In this document: positions 1-8,589 of the stretch, one piece after another
Layout: each line of letters begins with the position of its first letter
Numbering within the stretch: position 1 is the first letter of the stretch
Source of the DNA: Fuscovulum sp.
GTDB lineage: Bacteria; Pseudomonadota; Alphaproteobacteria; Rhodobacterales; Rhodobacteraceae
Assembly (NCBI GenBank): GCA_035192965.1
Contig: CP136571.1
Span: 1,632,501-1,696,500, forward strand
Length of the DNA stretch: 64,000 nucleotides
Direction: 5' to 3'
Translations under genes and position numbers: made by a program
Notes under the pieces: generated by a model
Seen by the model: only the letters and a program-made list of their open reading frames with translations
The model's database searches: none
Told to the model about the DNA's origin: nothing

Positions 1-2
1 AG

Positions 3-1454
3 CACGCCAAGGGCAAGCTGACCGCGCGGGAGCGGGTGGAACTGCTTCTGGATGAGGGCAGTTTCGAAGAGTTTGACATGTTCGTGCAACACCGCTGCAC
101 CGATTTCGGGATGGAAGAGAACCGCCATCCCGGCGATGGCGTGATCACCGGCTGGGGCACGATCAATGGCCGCATGGTCTATGTGTTTTCGCAGGACTTC
201 ACCGTGCTGGGCGGGTCCGTGTCGGAAACCCATGCGGCCAAGATCTGCAAGATCATGGATATGGCCATTCAGAACGGCGCGCCGGTGATCGGGATGAACG
301 ATTCCGGTGGTGCACGGATTCAGGAAGGGGTGAGTTCGCTGGCGGCCTATGGCGAGGTGTTCCAGCGTAACATCATGGCATCCGGTGTGGTGCCGCAGAT
401 CAGCCTGATCATGGGGCCTTGCGCCGGGGGGGCGGTCTATTCGCCCGCAATGACGGACTTCATCTTCATGGTGAAGGATTCCTCTTACATGTTCGTGACG
501 GGGCCGGATGTGGTGAAGACCGTCACCAATGAAGTGGTGACGGCCGAGGAACTGGGTGGCGCTTCGACGCATACGAAGAAATCATCGGTCGCGGATGGGG
601 CCTGCGAAAATGATGTGGAACTGATCGCGGAAACGCGGCGGCTGTTCGATTTCCTGCCGCTGAACAACCGCGAAAAGGCGCCCGTGCGGCCGTTCTTTGA
701 TGATCCGGGCCGGGTGGAAATGTCGCTGGATACGCTGGTGCCGGACAATCCGAACCAACCCTATGACATGAAGGAACTGATCCTGAAGATCGCCGATGAG
801 GGCGATTTCTTTGAAATCCAGAAGGATTTCGCGGGAAACATCATCTGTGGTTTCATCCGGATCGAAGGGCAGTCGGTGGGTGTGGTGGCAAACCAGCCGA
901 TGGTTTTGGCGGGATGTCTGGACATTGACGCGTCGCGCAAGGCCGCACGGTTCGTGCGGTTCTGCGATGCGTTCGAGATTCCGATCCTGACCCTGGTGGA
1001 TGTGCCGGGGTTCCTGCCGGGGACGGGGCAGGAGTATGCGGGCGTGATCAAGCACGGGGCAAAGCTGCTGTTCGCCTATGGCGAGGCGACGGTGCCCAAG
1101 GTGACGGTGCTGACGCGCAAGACCTATGGCGGGGCCTATGTCGTGATGTCGTCCAAGCATTTGCGGGGCGATTTCAACTATGCCTGGCCCACGGCGGAAG
1201 TGGCCGTGATGGGGGCCAAGGGTGCGGTCGAAATTCTTTATCGCAGCGAGTTGGGCGACAAGGAGAAGATCGCCGCGCGGGTGAAGGATTATGAGGACCG
1301 ATTTGCCAACCCCTTCGTGGCGGCGGAAAAAGGGTTCATCGACGAGGTGATCATGCCCCATTCCACGCGCCGCCGGGTGGCCCGGGCCTTTGCCAGCCTG
1401 CGCGGGAAAAAGCAGACCAACCCCTGGAAGAAGCACGACAATATTCCGCTGTAG
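3..1454 (+). CDS. pccB: Propionyl-CoA carboxylase beta subunit (5' end outside window)
   Basis: Cytoplasmic carboxyltransferase subunit that moves the carboxyl group from the biotin of PccA to propionyl-CoA, giving methylmalonyl-CoA. The frame is open to the left edge ([18 protein letters not shown] precedes the first possible GTG), so the start lies upstream; 483 residues are visible against a family length near 510. Two crotonase-like halves are seen: [17 protein letters not shown] near residue 137 and [15 protein letters not shown] near residue 371, the glycine-rich oxyanion loops. It lies on the same strand as pccA and methylmalonyl-CoA mutase downstream. Acetyl-CoA carboxylases of the same fold are the alternative, but the PccA partner and mutase favour propionyl-CoA. 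Confidence 0.95.
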   Translation, partial: HAKGKLTARERVELLLDEGSFEEFDMFVQHRCTDFGMEENRHPGDGVITGWGTINGRMVYVFSQDFTVLGGSVSETHAAKICKIMDMAIQNGAPVIGMNDSGGARIQEGVSSLAAYGEVFQRNIMASGVVPQISLIMGPCAGGAVYSPAMTDFIFMVKDSSYMFVTGPDVVKTVTNEVVTAEELGGASTHTKKSSVADGACENDVELIAETRRLFDFLPLNNREKAPVRPFFDDPGRVEMSLDTLVPDNPNQPYDMKELILKIADEGDFFEIQKDFAGNIICGFIRIEGQSVGVVANQPMVLAGCLDIDASRKAARFVRFCDAFEIPILTLVDVPGFLPGTGQEYAGVIKHGAKLLFAYGEATVPKVTVLTRKTYGGAYVVMSSKHLRGDFNYAWPTAEVAVMGAKGAVEILYRSELGDKEKIAARVKDYEDRFANPFVAAEKGFIDEVIMPHSTRRRVARAFASLRGKKQTNPWKKHDNIPL

Positions 1455-1464
1455 GAGCCGAGTG

Positions 1465-1905
1465 ATGCCCGCCGCCCTTGCCCGTATTGCCGTGATGGCC
1501 GCCATTCTGGCGGGGTCTGCGGCTGCGCAAGAGGCGGGGGCGGAGCTTGTGGTGGAACCGGGCGACGGGGCGCGGATCGAGGTGCCGTCGGGGCAAGAGA
1601 TCACTTTGCAGGATGTGATCTGGAACGCGCCGGGGCCGGACGGGCTGGCGCTGCGGTTCCGGTTTCTGGCGCCGGGGATTGCGCCGGGGGGCGGGGTTGA
1701 GTTTGAGACGGCCGCCGCCGACATGCAGCATCTGTGCGACAGCTATGCCCTGCCGCGCATCGCCGATCAGGGGCCGCATCCGGAACAGGTGATCATCTCG
1801 CTGTCGGATGTGGCGGTGCCCTTTGGCGAGGCCGCGCCCGAGGCCACGCAATTCTTTGAATCCTACCGGATCGAAGAGGGTGTTTGCGTCTGGGAGATGT
1901 TCTGA
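1465..1905 (+). CDS. Small exported protein of unknown function (DUF6497-like)
   Basis: A 146-residue protein starting with a clear cleavable signal peptide (MPAALARIAVMAAILAGSAAA, cleavage near residue 21), so probably periplasmic. The mature part has two cysteines (in HLCDSY and GVCVWEMF) that could form a disulphide, and no catalytic motif I recognise. The ATG is 10 bases after the pccB stop and follows GGAGCCG, so it is probably cotranscribed with pccB. I recall such proteins beside pcc genes in Rhodobacterales under DUF6497; that assignment is from memory. Confidence 0.75.
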   Translation: MPAALARIAVMAAILAGSAAAQEAGAELVVEPGDGARIEVPSGQEITLQDVIWNAPGPDGLALRFRFLAPGIAPGGGVEFETAAADMQHLCDSYALPRIADQGPHPEQVIISLSDVAVPFGEAAPEATQFFESYRIEEGVCVWEMF

Positions 1906-2119
1906 TGTCCGCCGATGCACGCATGATGCGTCTTGCCCGTGGGGGCCTTGCTGATGTAGCACGGCCACAGGCTGATAACTTGGCTCTGCCTGCGTGTGCT
2001 TTCGCCGATTTTTCGGATATGGTGCGCGAAGGCCGAACCCAAGCGGCCTATGCCTCGCATCGGGGGCAGTCCGGCGGCGTATCGTTCGGTCTGACCCTCC
2101 AAGAAAATAGGAGTAGAGG

Positions 2120-2257
2120 ATGTCGAAGAGCACGAAAACCATTCTGGCCCTGGCCATGGTTGCCTTTGTCGCAGCTTGCGCTGCCAAAGAAGAAGAAGTC
2201 GTATACGTGGATACCCCCGTTTCGACCGAGCCGACCTACACCGGCAAGTACAAGTAA
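2120..2257 (+). CDS. Tiny lipoprotein, 45 aa
   Basis: A short reading frame: MSKSTKTILALAMVAFVAAC followed by AAKEEEVVYVDTPV and a lysine-rich tail. The first 20 residues form a lipoprotein signal with lipobox VAAC, so the mature protein would be about 26 residues on a lipidated cysteine. GGAGTAGAGG directly precedes the ATG and a long GC-rich hairpin follows the stop. Function unknown. The combination of signal, lipobox, ribosome-binding sequence and terminator-like hairpin argues for a real gene despite its size. Confidence 0.7.
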   Translation: MSKSTKTILALAMVAFVAACAAKEEEVVYVDTPVSTEPTYTGKYK

Positions 2258-2264
2258 GACATCC

Positions 2265-2301
2265 GGGCGGGCCAATGGGGCGTGTCAGCCCCGGCCCGCC
2301 C
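2265..2301 (+). terminator. GC-rich hairpin after the tiny lipoprotein gene
   Basis: Perfect 9-base arms (GGGCGGGCC / GGCCCGCCC) enclose a second perfect 5-base stem (GGGGC / GCCCC) with an AAT bulge on one side. No T-run follows, so termination may be weak or factor-assisted. Confidence 0.5.
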
Positions 2302-2395
2302 CGATTCTGTCTGGCGCCCTGAAACCGGGCGCCGGATTTGACCTTGGCCGCTTGATCCGGCATGACGCCCCCCTTGGTATTGATGGGGGCAGGAC

Positions 2396-2803
2396 ATGCT
2401 GAAGCATCGCGGTTTTCCGGGGCGGTTGCCCGGAACAGATTTCCAATTCGTCATCCGGCGCGAGAACCGCAAGGACGGGCCGGCAAAGATCGTGAAGCGG
2501 GAACGCTATCGCGACCGCAAGCACGCCGACCGCATGGCCGATCAGGGGTTCATGGCGGCGCTTTGGGCGCAGTTCGGCGAAGAGCCGTTCGAGCGGGGCA
2601 ATCTGGATGCGGGGCGGTTGTCCTGGCTGTTCGGGCGCGAGGTGGTTCCGGCGGAAGACCCGTTCGATCCCTGTTCCTATGACGCGATGCTGCGCATCGA
2701 CGTGAAGCGGGCCGAGGCAAGCTTTCCCGAGGTGTTCGCCAAGAACGCCCCTGATTTTGGCTTTGCCGAGGATGATTATGACGGCGATGGGGGGGATGAC
2801 TAG
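2396..2803 (+). CDS. Conserved hypothetical protein, 135 aa
   Basis: Soluble, charged protein with no signal peptide. The N-terminal half is very basic (RENRKDGPAKIVKRERYRDR); the last 15 residues are acidic (EDDYDGDGGDD). GGGGGCAGGAC precedes the ATG. It sits between the pccB block and pccA on the same strand and keeps the GC-rich third-position bias of its neighbours, so it is probably real. No domain recognised. Confidence 0.6.
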   Translation: MLKHRGFPGRLPGTDFQFVIRRENRKDGPAKIVKRERYRDRKHADRMADQGFMAALWAQFGEEPFERGNLDAGRLSWLFGREVVPAEDPFDPCSYDAMLRIDVKRAEASFPEVFAKNAPDFGFAEDDYDGDGGDD

Positions 2804-2970
2804 GCATGGTTTTGCCGACCGCATCCGCATTCCGGCAAGGTTTCGCACAGTGCGATTTCGCTGCTGACTTCGGGTTTGCCATGCGTGCCGTGGTCGGCCA
2901 AGCTGATGAACATGCGGGGTGTTCATCCTACGGCCCCCGTCTCTGCCTAGACTGTACCCCTTCCCTTGCA
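2804..2970 (+). other. Unassigned stretch ending in a strong terminator
   Basis: The 346-base gap between two small genes has no convincing reading frame. Its first 167 bases run into a strong intrinsic terminator; the rest, from 3011, leads to the next lipoprotein gene. The first part may be a long 3' untranslated region or a small RNA. I could not match it to a known RNA family. Confidence 0.3.
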
Positions 2971-3010
2971 GTCCGGCCTGCCCCGCAGCTGGGGCGGCCG
3001 GACCTTTTTT
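2971..3010 (+). terminator. Strong intrinsic terminator
   Basis: GTCCGGCC / GGCCGGAC arms with an inner GCCCC / GGGGC stem and GCAGCT loop, followed by CTTTTTT. Textbook rho-independent form on the plus strand. Confidence 0.85.
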
Positions 3011-3149
3011 CCAATGACGACAGCGGGCTGTATGCGCGCGCTTCTGCCGATCACACGAAAGCGGGATCGTTCTGCCGCGAATTTCACTTTATTGCGGCTG
3101 TGAACACGGTAAACTCGTGCTCAATAACAACCTTGAGAGGCAACGAGCC

Positions 3150-3362
3150 ATGCGTAAATATTTCGTCCTTTTTGCACTTGCCACCACGACCCTTGCGGGT
3201 TGCATGGCGACCCCGACCGAGCGCGGCCTTGGCGGCGCGGTCGCCGGTGCCGCCATCGCAGACGCGATGGATGAAAACATGGTTGCCGGTGCCGCACTCG
3301 GCGCGCTGGCCGGTGCTGCGTCTTGCGGCCTGCCGGGCCTGCCGCCCTGCCGTCGCTACTGA
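3150..3362 (+). CDS. Glycine-zipper-like small lipoprotein, 70 aa
   Basis: The chosen start gives MRKYFVLFALATTTLAGC, a lipoprotein signal with lipobox LAGC; an in-frame extension upstream lacks a ribosome site, while GAGAGGCAACGAGCC precedes this ATG. The mature part has alternating Gly/Ala segments (GLGGAVAGAAIADA and GAALGALAGAA) typical of membrane-associating glycine-zipper lipoproteins, then a short Cys/Pro-rich tail. Probably envelope-associated; exact role unknown. Two terminator hairpins follow. Confidence 0.75.
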   Translation: MRKYFVLFALATTTLAGCMATPTERGLGGAVAGAAIADAMDENMVAGAALGALAGAASCGLPGLPPCRRY

Positions 3363-3368
3363 TCTGAC

Positions 3369-3386
3369 GGCTGCCTTCGGGCAGCC
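3369..3386 (+). terminator. TTCG-tetraloop hairpin
   Basis: GGCTGCC-TTCG-GGCAGCC, a 7-bp stem closed by a stable UUCG loop, seven bases after the stop of the preceding lipoprotein gene. First of two tandem hairpins. Confidence 0.6.
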
Positions 3387-3400
3387 TGATGCCACATCGC

Positions 3401-3436
3401 AAAGGCCATCCGGGCAGTCCGCCCGGGTGGCCTTTG
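3401..3436 (+). terminator. Second tandem terminator before pccA
   Basis: AAAGGCCATCCGGGC pairs with GCCCGGGTGGCCTTT (one G-U pair) around AGTCC, with a weak T-rich tail (TTTGTCATTT). It isolates pccA from upstream transcription. Confidence 0.75.
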
Positions 3437-3479
3437 TCATTTCCGCGTCCCGGCCCGGGCGCGGTGCAAGGGGAGAGAG

Positions 3480-5483
3480 ATGTTCAAGAAGATCCTGATC
3501 GCCAACCGGGGCGAGATCGCCTGCCGCGTCATCAAGACGGCCCGCAAGATGGGTATCAAGACGGTGGCGGTCTATTCCGATGCCGACCGCAATGCGCTGC
3601 ATGTGAAGATGGCGGATGAGGCAGTGCATATCGGCCCCGCGCCTGCGAACCAGTCTTATATCGTGATCGACAAGATCATGGCGGCGGTACGCGCGACGGG
3701 GGCAGAGGCGGTGCATCCGGGTTACGGCTTCCTGTCCGAGCGGATGGATTTCGCGGCGGCGCTGGAGAAGGAGGGCGTGGTGTTCATCGGCCCGCCCAGC
3801 CCGGCGATCGAGGCGATGGGGGACAAGATCACCTCGAAAAAGCTGGCGCAGGAGGCCGGGGTGTCGACGGTGCCGGGCTATATGGGCCTGATCGCCGATG
3901 CGGACGAGGCGGTGAAGATCAGCGGTCAGGTGGGGTATCCCGTGATGATCAAGGCCAGCGCCGGGGGCGGTGGCAAGGGGATGCGGATTGCGTGGAACGA
4001 TGCCGAGGCGGCAGAAGGGTTCCAGTCATCCAAGAACGAGGCAGCGGCGTCTTTTGGCGATGACCGGATTTTCATCGAGAAATTCGTCACCCAGCCGCGC
4101 CATATCGAAATTCAGGTGCTGGCCGACAAGCATGGCAATTGCGTCTATCTGCATGAGCGCGAATGTTCGATCCAGCGGCGGAACCAGAAGGTGATCGAAG
4201 AGGCGCCGTCGCCGTTTCTGGACCCGGCGACGCGCAAGGCGATGGGGGAGCAGGCCTGCGCCTTGGCGCGTGCGGTGGGCTATACCAGCGCGGGGACGGT
4301 GGAATTCATCGTTGATGGCAACCGCAACTTCTATTTCCTGGAGATGAACACCCGGTTGCAGGTGGAACATCCGGTGACGGAACTGATCACCGGGGTTGAT
4401 CTGGTGGAACAGATGATCCGCGTGGCGGCGGGCGAGCCTTTGCCGTTCAAGCAGGATGATCTGAAGATCAACGGCTGGGCGATGGAAAGCCGGCTCTATG
4501 CGGAAGACCCGTATCGGAACTTCCTGCCGTCGATCGGACGTCTGACGCGCTATCGCCCGCCGGTAGAGGGGACGACGCCGCGCGGGGGGATCGTGCGCAA
4601 TGATACCGGCGTCTTCGAAGGCGGCGAGATCAGCATGTATTACGACCCGATGATCGCCAAGCTGTGCACATGGGGCGAGACGCGCGAGGCGGCAATCGAG
4701 GAGATGCGGCTGGCGCTGGACACGTTCGAGGTGGAGGGGATCGGCCACAACCTGCCCTTCGTGGGCGCGGTGATGGATCATCCGCGCTTTGTTTCGGGCA
4801 ATATCACCACGGCTTTCATTGCCGAGGAATATCCCGAAGGATTCCAGGGTGCCACGCTGGACGGGGGAATGCTGCGCCGGGTGGCGGCGGCAGCGGCAGC
4901 GATGAACCGGGTGGCCGAGATCCGGCGCACGCGGATCACCGGGACGATGGACAACCATCAGCGCCGGGTGGGCGATGACTGGGTAGTCGCGGTGCAGGGC
5001 GAGGCGTTTGCGGTAACGATCCGTGCAGATCGCGATGGATCGACCGTGACCTTTGCGGAAGGAACCACGCATCGGGTGACCAGCGACTGGACGCCGGGGC
5101 AGCCGCTGGCACGGCTGATGGTGGATGGTGCGCCTTTGGTGATGAAGGTGGGCAAGATCTCGGGCGGGTTCCGCCTGCGGCTACGCGGGGCCGAGGTGAA
5201 ATGCCATGTCCGCAGCCCGCGCCAGCACGAATTGGCGCTGCTGATGCCGGAGAAGATGCCGCCGGACACGTCGAAATACCTGCTCTGCCCGATGCCGGGA
5301 CTGGTGGTGAAGATCAACGTGGCCGAGGGCGACGAGGTTCAGGAAGGGCAGGCGCTGGCCACAGTCGAGGCCATGAAGATGGAAAACATCCTGAAGGCCG
5401 AGCGGCGCGGTGTGGTGAAGAAGATCACCGCCAGTGCGGGGGCGAGCCTGAAGGTGGATGAAGTGATCATGGAGTTCGAGTGA
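3480..5483 (+). CDS. pccA: Propionyl-CoA carboxylase alpha (biotin-carrying) subunit
   Basis: Carboxylates its own biotin with ATP and bicarbonate and hands the carboxyl group to PccB. Domain order over 667 residues: biotin-carboxylase N domain (KILIANRGEIACRVIKTARK at residue 4), ATP-grasp domain with the glycine loop SAGGGGKGMRIAW near residue 160, biotin-carboxylase C domain to about 445, a linking domain, and a C-terminal biotinyl domain with EAMKMEN (biotinyl Lys about residue 633). Length fits the family. GGGGAGAGAG precedes the ATG. The next gene starts within its stop codon. Confidence 0.97.
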   Translation: MFKKILIANRGEIACRVIKTARKMGIKTVAVYSDADRNALHVKMADEAVHIGPAPANQSYIVIDKIMAAVRATGAEAVHPGYGFLSERMDFAAALEKEGVVFIGPPSPAIEAMGDKITSKKLAQEAGVSTVPGYMGLIADADEAVKISGQVGYPVMIKASAGGGGKGMRIAWNDAEAAEGFQSSKNEAAASFGDDRIFIEKFVTQPRHIEIQVLADKHGNCVYLHERECSIQRRNQKVIEEAPSPFLDPATRKAMGEQACALARAVGYTSAGTVEFIVDGNRNFYFLEMNTRLQVEHPVTELITGVDLVEQMIRVAAGEPLPFKQDDLKINGWAMESRLYAEDPYRNFLPSIGRLTRYRPPVEGTTPRGGIVRNDTGVFEGGEISMYYDPMIAKLCTWGETREAAIEEMRLALDTFEVEGIGHNLPFVGAVMDHPRFVSGNITTAFIAEEYPEGFQGATLDGGMLRRVAAAAAAMNRVAEIRRTRITGTMDNHQRRVGDDWVVAVQGEAFAVTIRADRDGSTVTFAEGTTHRVTSDWTPGQPLARLMVDGAPLVMKVGKISGGFRLRLRGAEVKCHVRSPRQHELALLMPEKMPPDTSKYLLCPMPGLVVKINVAEGDEVQEGQALATVEAMKMENILKAERRGVVKKITASAGASLKVDEVIMEFE

Positions 5484-5911
5484 GGTGGCACCCCTTCGCC
5501 CGTTCCGCAGTTGCGACCCTTGGCGCGCTGGTCACAGTTCCCTTCTGGGCCGTGGCGAATGCTCTGCTTTGGGACGCTGCGCGGGACGGGGGAGAGGGCT
5601 TGCACTGGTTGGCGGCGTTGACAGGATTTCCGTGGTTGTACCCTTCGGCCCCGCCCCGCTTCTTGCTTTTCAATCTGCCAATCTGGGGCGCGGGTGTCGC
5701 GCTGTCCTATGCGCTGATCTGGCGCGTCATGGGGCGGGCGGTGGTCTTGTGGCGGTTGGTCCTGCTCTGGGCAGTGTTCGCGGTGCTGATCTTCGCGGTG
5801 GCGGGCCTATGGAGGGTTGGGTTGGTCACCGTAGAGCAGGGGGCTGCGGTGCTGGTTTGGATTTATGTTCTGACCGGAGTCTTTCTCGTGCGCGACAGGG
5901 CGTGCCAGTGA
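5480..5911 (+). CDS. Small integral membrane protein of unknown function
   Basis: A 143-residue, strongly hydrophobic protein with about four predicted membrane spans (around residues 10-30, 63-82, 90-112 and 118-137). It begins at a GTG overlapping the pccA stop by four bases (GTGA), so it is probably translationally coupled to pccA. No family recognised. It might be a chance overlap, but the continuous hydrophobic segments and coupling support a real gene. Confidence 0.65.
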   Translation: MRWHPFARSAVATLGALVTVPFWAVANALLWDAARDGGEGLHWLAALTGFPWLYPSAPPRFLLFNLPIWGAGVALSYALIWRVMGRAVVLWRLVLLWAVFAVLIFAVAGLWRVGLVTVEQGAAVLVWIYVLTGVFLVRDRACQ

Positions 5912-5915
5912 GCGA

Positions 5916-6359
5916 TCAGCCACCCGCAGCGGGGCGGTTGCCTTGCTGGATTTCCTGCCGACGCAGCGGGAATTTGTCGATGGCGTGGGTGATTTCGCGC
6001 ACGTCCCAGGGCAGCGGTTTGCGCAGGGTGGTTTTCAGATCCTTGTCGAGGATCACCAGTGAAAAGCCGCGCGGGCGCAGTTTCTTGCGCAGTTCGGAGC
6101 GGGCGGTGGGGTCTGTGTCGGTGATCACCACCACATCGCGCGCCAGAAGCGAGGCGGGATCGCGACCGATCAGGTCCATCTGGCGGATGAAGTTCGGATC
6201 GTTCGGGGAGTCCGCGAAAACGACCAGCGGGCGTTTCACATACATGAGTTCGTCCAGCACCACCTCGGATGCCGGGACGGGGGCAAAATCGGCGGCCTCT
6301 TGTGCGAAGGCCGAAAGCGGCAGCAGGGCTGCGACAAGCAAGGCAAACAGGGTTTTCAT
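5916..6359 (-). CDS. DUF4174-like exported protein
   Basis: A 147-residue protein with signal peptide [20 protein letters not shown]. The mature domain resembles the thioredoxin-fold DUF4174 group: a beta strand [15 protein letters not shown], then VVVITDTDP and [16 protein letters not shown], ending with the helix [17 protein letters not shown]. There is no CxxC, so it is not a thiol oxidoreductase. Probably periplasmic. Transcribed divergently from the mutase gene across a 92-base gap; its 3' end nearly meets the preceding membrane-protein gene. Confidence 0.75.
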   Translation of the reverse strand: MKTLFALLVAALLPLSAFAQEAADFAPVPASEVVLDELMYVKRPLVVFADSPNDPNFIRQMDLIGRDPASLLARDVVVITDTDPTARSELRKKLRPRGFSLVILDKDLKTTLRKPLPWDVREITHAIDKFPLRRQEIQQGNRPAAGG

Positions 6360-6451
6360 GCGGTTCCTCTTTGACCCTGAATATAGGGCAGGCGGCTGAA
6401 AACCCAAGGGATATGGCCGGGATGCCCACCCCGGCAGTGGAAGGAAGAAAG

Positions 6452-8581
6452 ATGACGGAAGATCTGTCGAAATGGCGGGCGCTGGCTGCCAAGGAATTGA
6501 AGGGTGCGGACCCCGACAGCCTGACATGGCAAACGCTTGAGGGGATCGCCGTCAAGCCGCTGTATACGCAGGCGGATGTGGCGGGGCTGCCGCAGATGGG
6601 CGAGTTGCCGGGGGTGGCCCCCTTCACGCGCGGGGTACGGGCCACGATGTATGCGGGCCGTCCTTGGACGATCCGGCAATATGCTGGGTTTTCGACCGCC
6701 GAAGAGAGCAACAATTTCTATCGCAAGGCGCTGGCGGCGGGGCAGCAGGGGGTGTCGGTGGCCTTCGACCTTGCCACGCATCGCGGTTATGACAGCGACC
6801 ATCCCCGCGTGGTGGGGGATGTGGGCAAGGCGGGCGTCGCCATCGACAGTGTCGAGGACATGAAGGTGCTGTTCGACGGCATCCCGCTGGACAAGGTCAG
6901 CGTGTCGATGACGATGAACGGCGCGGTGATCCCGGTTCTGGCCAGTTTCATCGTGACCGGGGAAGAGCAGGGTGTGTCGCGGGCAGCGCTTTCGGGGACG
7001 ATCCAGAACGACATCCTGAAAGAGTTCATGGTGCGCAACACCTATATCTATCCGCCTGAACCCAGCATGCGGATCATCGCGGATATCATTGAATACACGG
7101 CGAAAGAGATGCCGAAGTTCAACTCTATCTCTATCTCTGGCTATCATATGCAGGAGGCGGGGGCGAACCTTGTGCAGGAGCTGGCTTTCACGCTGGCCGA
7201 TGGGCGGGAATATGTCCGCACCGCGCTGGCGCGGGGGATGAATGTCGATGAATTCGCGGGGCGGCTGAGTTTCTTCTTTGCCATCGGGATGAATTTCTTC
7301 ATGGAAGTGGCCAAGCTGCGCGCGGCGCGGATGCTGTGGCATCGGATCATGGAAGGGTTCGGGGCGCAGAAGACATCCAGCCTGATGTTGCGGACCCATT
7401 GCCAGACCAGCGGCGTGAGCTTGCAGGAGCAGGACCCGTATAACAACGTGATCCGCACCGCCTATGAGGCGATGGCGGCGGCGCTGGGCGGGACGCAGTC
7501 GCTGCACACCAATGCGCTGGATGAGGCGATTGCCTTGCCGACCGAATTCAGCGCCCGGATCGCGCGGAATACACAGTTGATCTTGCAGGAAGAGACGGGG
7601 ATCACCCATGTCGTCGATCCGCTGGCGGGGTCTTACTATGTGGAAACGCTGACTGCGCAACTGGCCGAGCAGGCCTGGACCCTGATGGAAGAGGTCGAGG
7701 CGATGGGGGGCATGACCAAGGCGGTGGCCACGGGGATGCCCAAGCTGCGGATCGAGGAAAGTGCGGCGCGGCGGCAGGCGATGATCGACCGGGGCGAGGA
7801 AGTGATCGTCGGGGTCAACAAGTACCGCAAGGACAAGGAAGACCCGATCGATTTCCTGGATATCGACAATGTGGCGGTGCGCGAGGCGCAGATCACGCGG
7901 CTGAACAGCACCCGCGCGGCGCGGGACGAGGCCGCCTGTCAGGCCGCGTTGGAAGAAATGACCCGCCGTGCGGATGAGGGCGGCAATCTGCTGGAGGCGG
8001 CCGTGGTTGCGGCCCGCGCAAGGGCCACAGTCGGAGAGATCAGCATGGCGATGGAAAAGGTGTTCGGGCGTCATCGCGCCGAGGTGAAGACCTTGGCCGG
8101 GGTATATGGTGCGGCTTATGAGGGCGATCAGGGCTTTGCCCAGATCCAGAAGGATGTGGAAGCCTTTGCCGAAGAGGAAGGGCGGCGGCCGCGGATGCTG
8201 GTCGTGAAGATGGGGCAAGACGGGCATGACCGGGGGGCGAAGGTGATCGCCACGGCCTTTGCCGATATCGGGTTTGATGTGGATGTGGGCCCCCTGTTCC
8301 AGACGCCGGAAGAGGCGGCGCAGGATGCCATCGACAATGATGTGCATGTGGTGGGGATTTCGTCGCAGGCGGCGGGGCACAAGACATTGGCCCCCAAGCT
8401 GGTGCAGGCGCTGAAGGATGCCGGGGCGGGAGAGATTCTGGTGATCTGCGGGGGCGTGATCCCGCAGCAGGATTACCAGTTCCTTTATGATGCCGGGGTG
8501 AAGGCGATCTTTGGGCCGGGGACGAATATCCCCGAGGCAGCGAAGGATATTCTGGAGCTGATCCGGGCGACCCGGACCTGA
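6452..8581 (+). CDS. scpA: Methylmalonyl-CoA mutase (B12-dependent)
   Basis: Converts methylmalonyl-CoA to succinyl-CoA using adenosylcobalamin, completing propionyl-CoA entry to the TCA cycle begun by PccBA. 709 residues, matching the single-chain homodimeric form. The N-terminal TIM barrel carries [20 protein letters not shown] and [13 protein letters not shown]; the C-terminal B12 domain has GQDGHDRG (cobalt-ligating His about residue 592) and later CGGVIP. The ATG chosen follows GGAAGAAAG; a longer frame upstream would overlap the divergent gene's signal peptide. Ethylmalonyl-CoA mutase is the nearest alternative, but the motifs fit methylmalonyl-CoA mutase better. Confidence 0.95.
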   Translation: MTEDLSKWRALAAKELKGADPDSLTWQTLEGIAVKPLYTQADVAGLPQMGELPGVAPFTRGVRATMYAGRPWTIRQYAGFSTAEESNNFYRKALAAGQQGVSVAFDLATHRGYDSDHPRVVGDVGKAGVAIDSVEDMKVLFDGIPLDKVSVSMTMNGAVIPVLASFIVTGEEQGVSRAALSGTIQNDILKEFMVRNTYIYPPEPSMRIIADIIEYTAKEMPKFNSISISGYHMQEAGANLVQELAFTLADGREYVRTALARGMNVDEFAGRLSFFFAIGMNFFMEVAKLRAARMLWHRIMEGFGAQKTSSLMLRTHCQTSGVSLQEQDPYNNVIRTAYEAMAAALGGTQSLHTNALDEAIALPTEFSARIARNTQLILQEETGITHVVDPLAGSYYVETLTAQLAEQAWTLMEEVEAMGGMTKAVATGMPKLRIEESAARRQAMIDRGEEVIVGVNKYRKDKEDPIDFLDIDNVAVREAQITRLNSTRAARDEAACQAALEEMTRRADEGGNLLEAAVVAARARATVGEISMAMEKVFGRHRAEVKTLAGVYGAAYEGDQGFAQIQKDVEAFAEEEGRRPRMLVVKMGQDGHDRGAKVIATAFADIGFDVDVGPLFQTPEEAAQDAIDNDVHVVGISSQAAGHKTLAPKLVQALKDAGAGEILVICGGVIPQQDYQFLYDAGVKAIFGPGTNIPEAAKDILELIRATRT

Positions 8582-8589
8582 GGACGGCG

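Noticed and set aside
1884..2402. 172-residue plus-strand frame between pccB and the 135-aa gene
   Set aside because: Overlaps the DUF6497-like gene, the tiny lipoprotein and a hairpin; it has no ribosome site or coherent composition.
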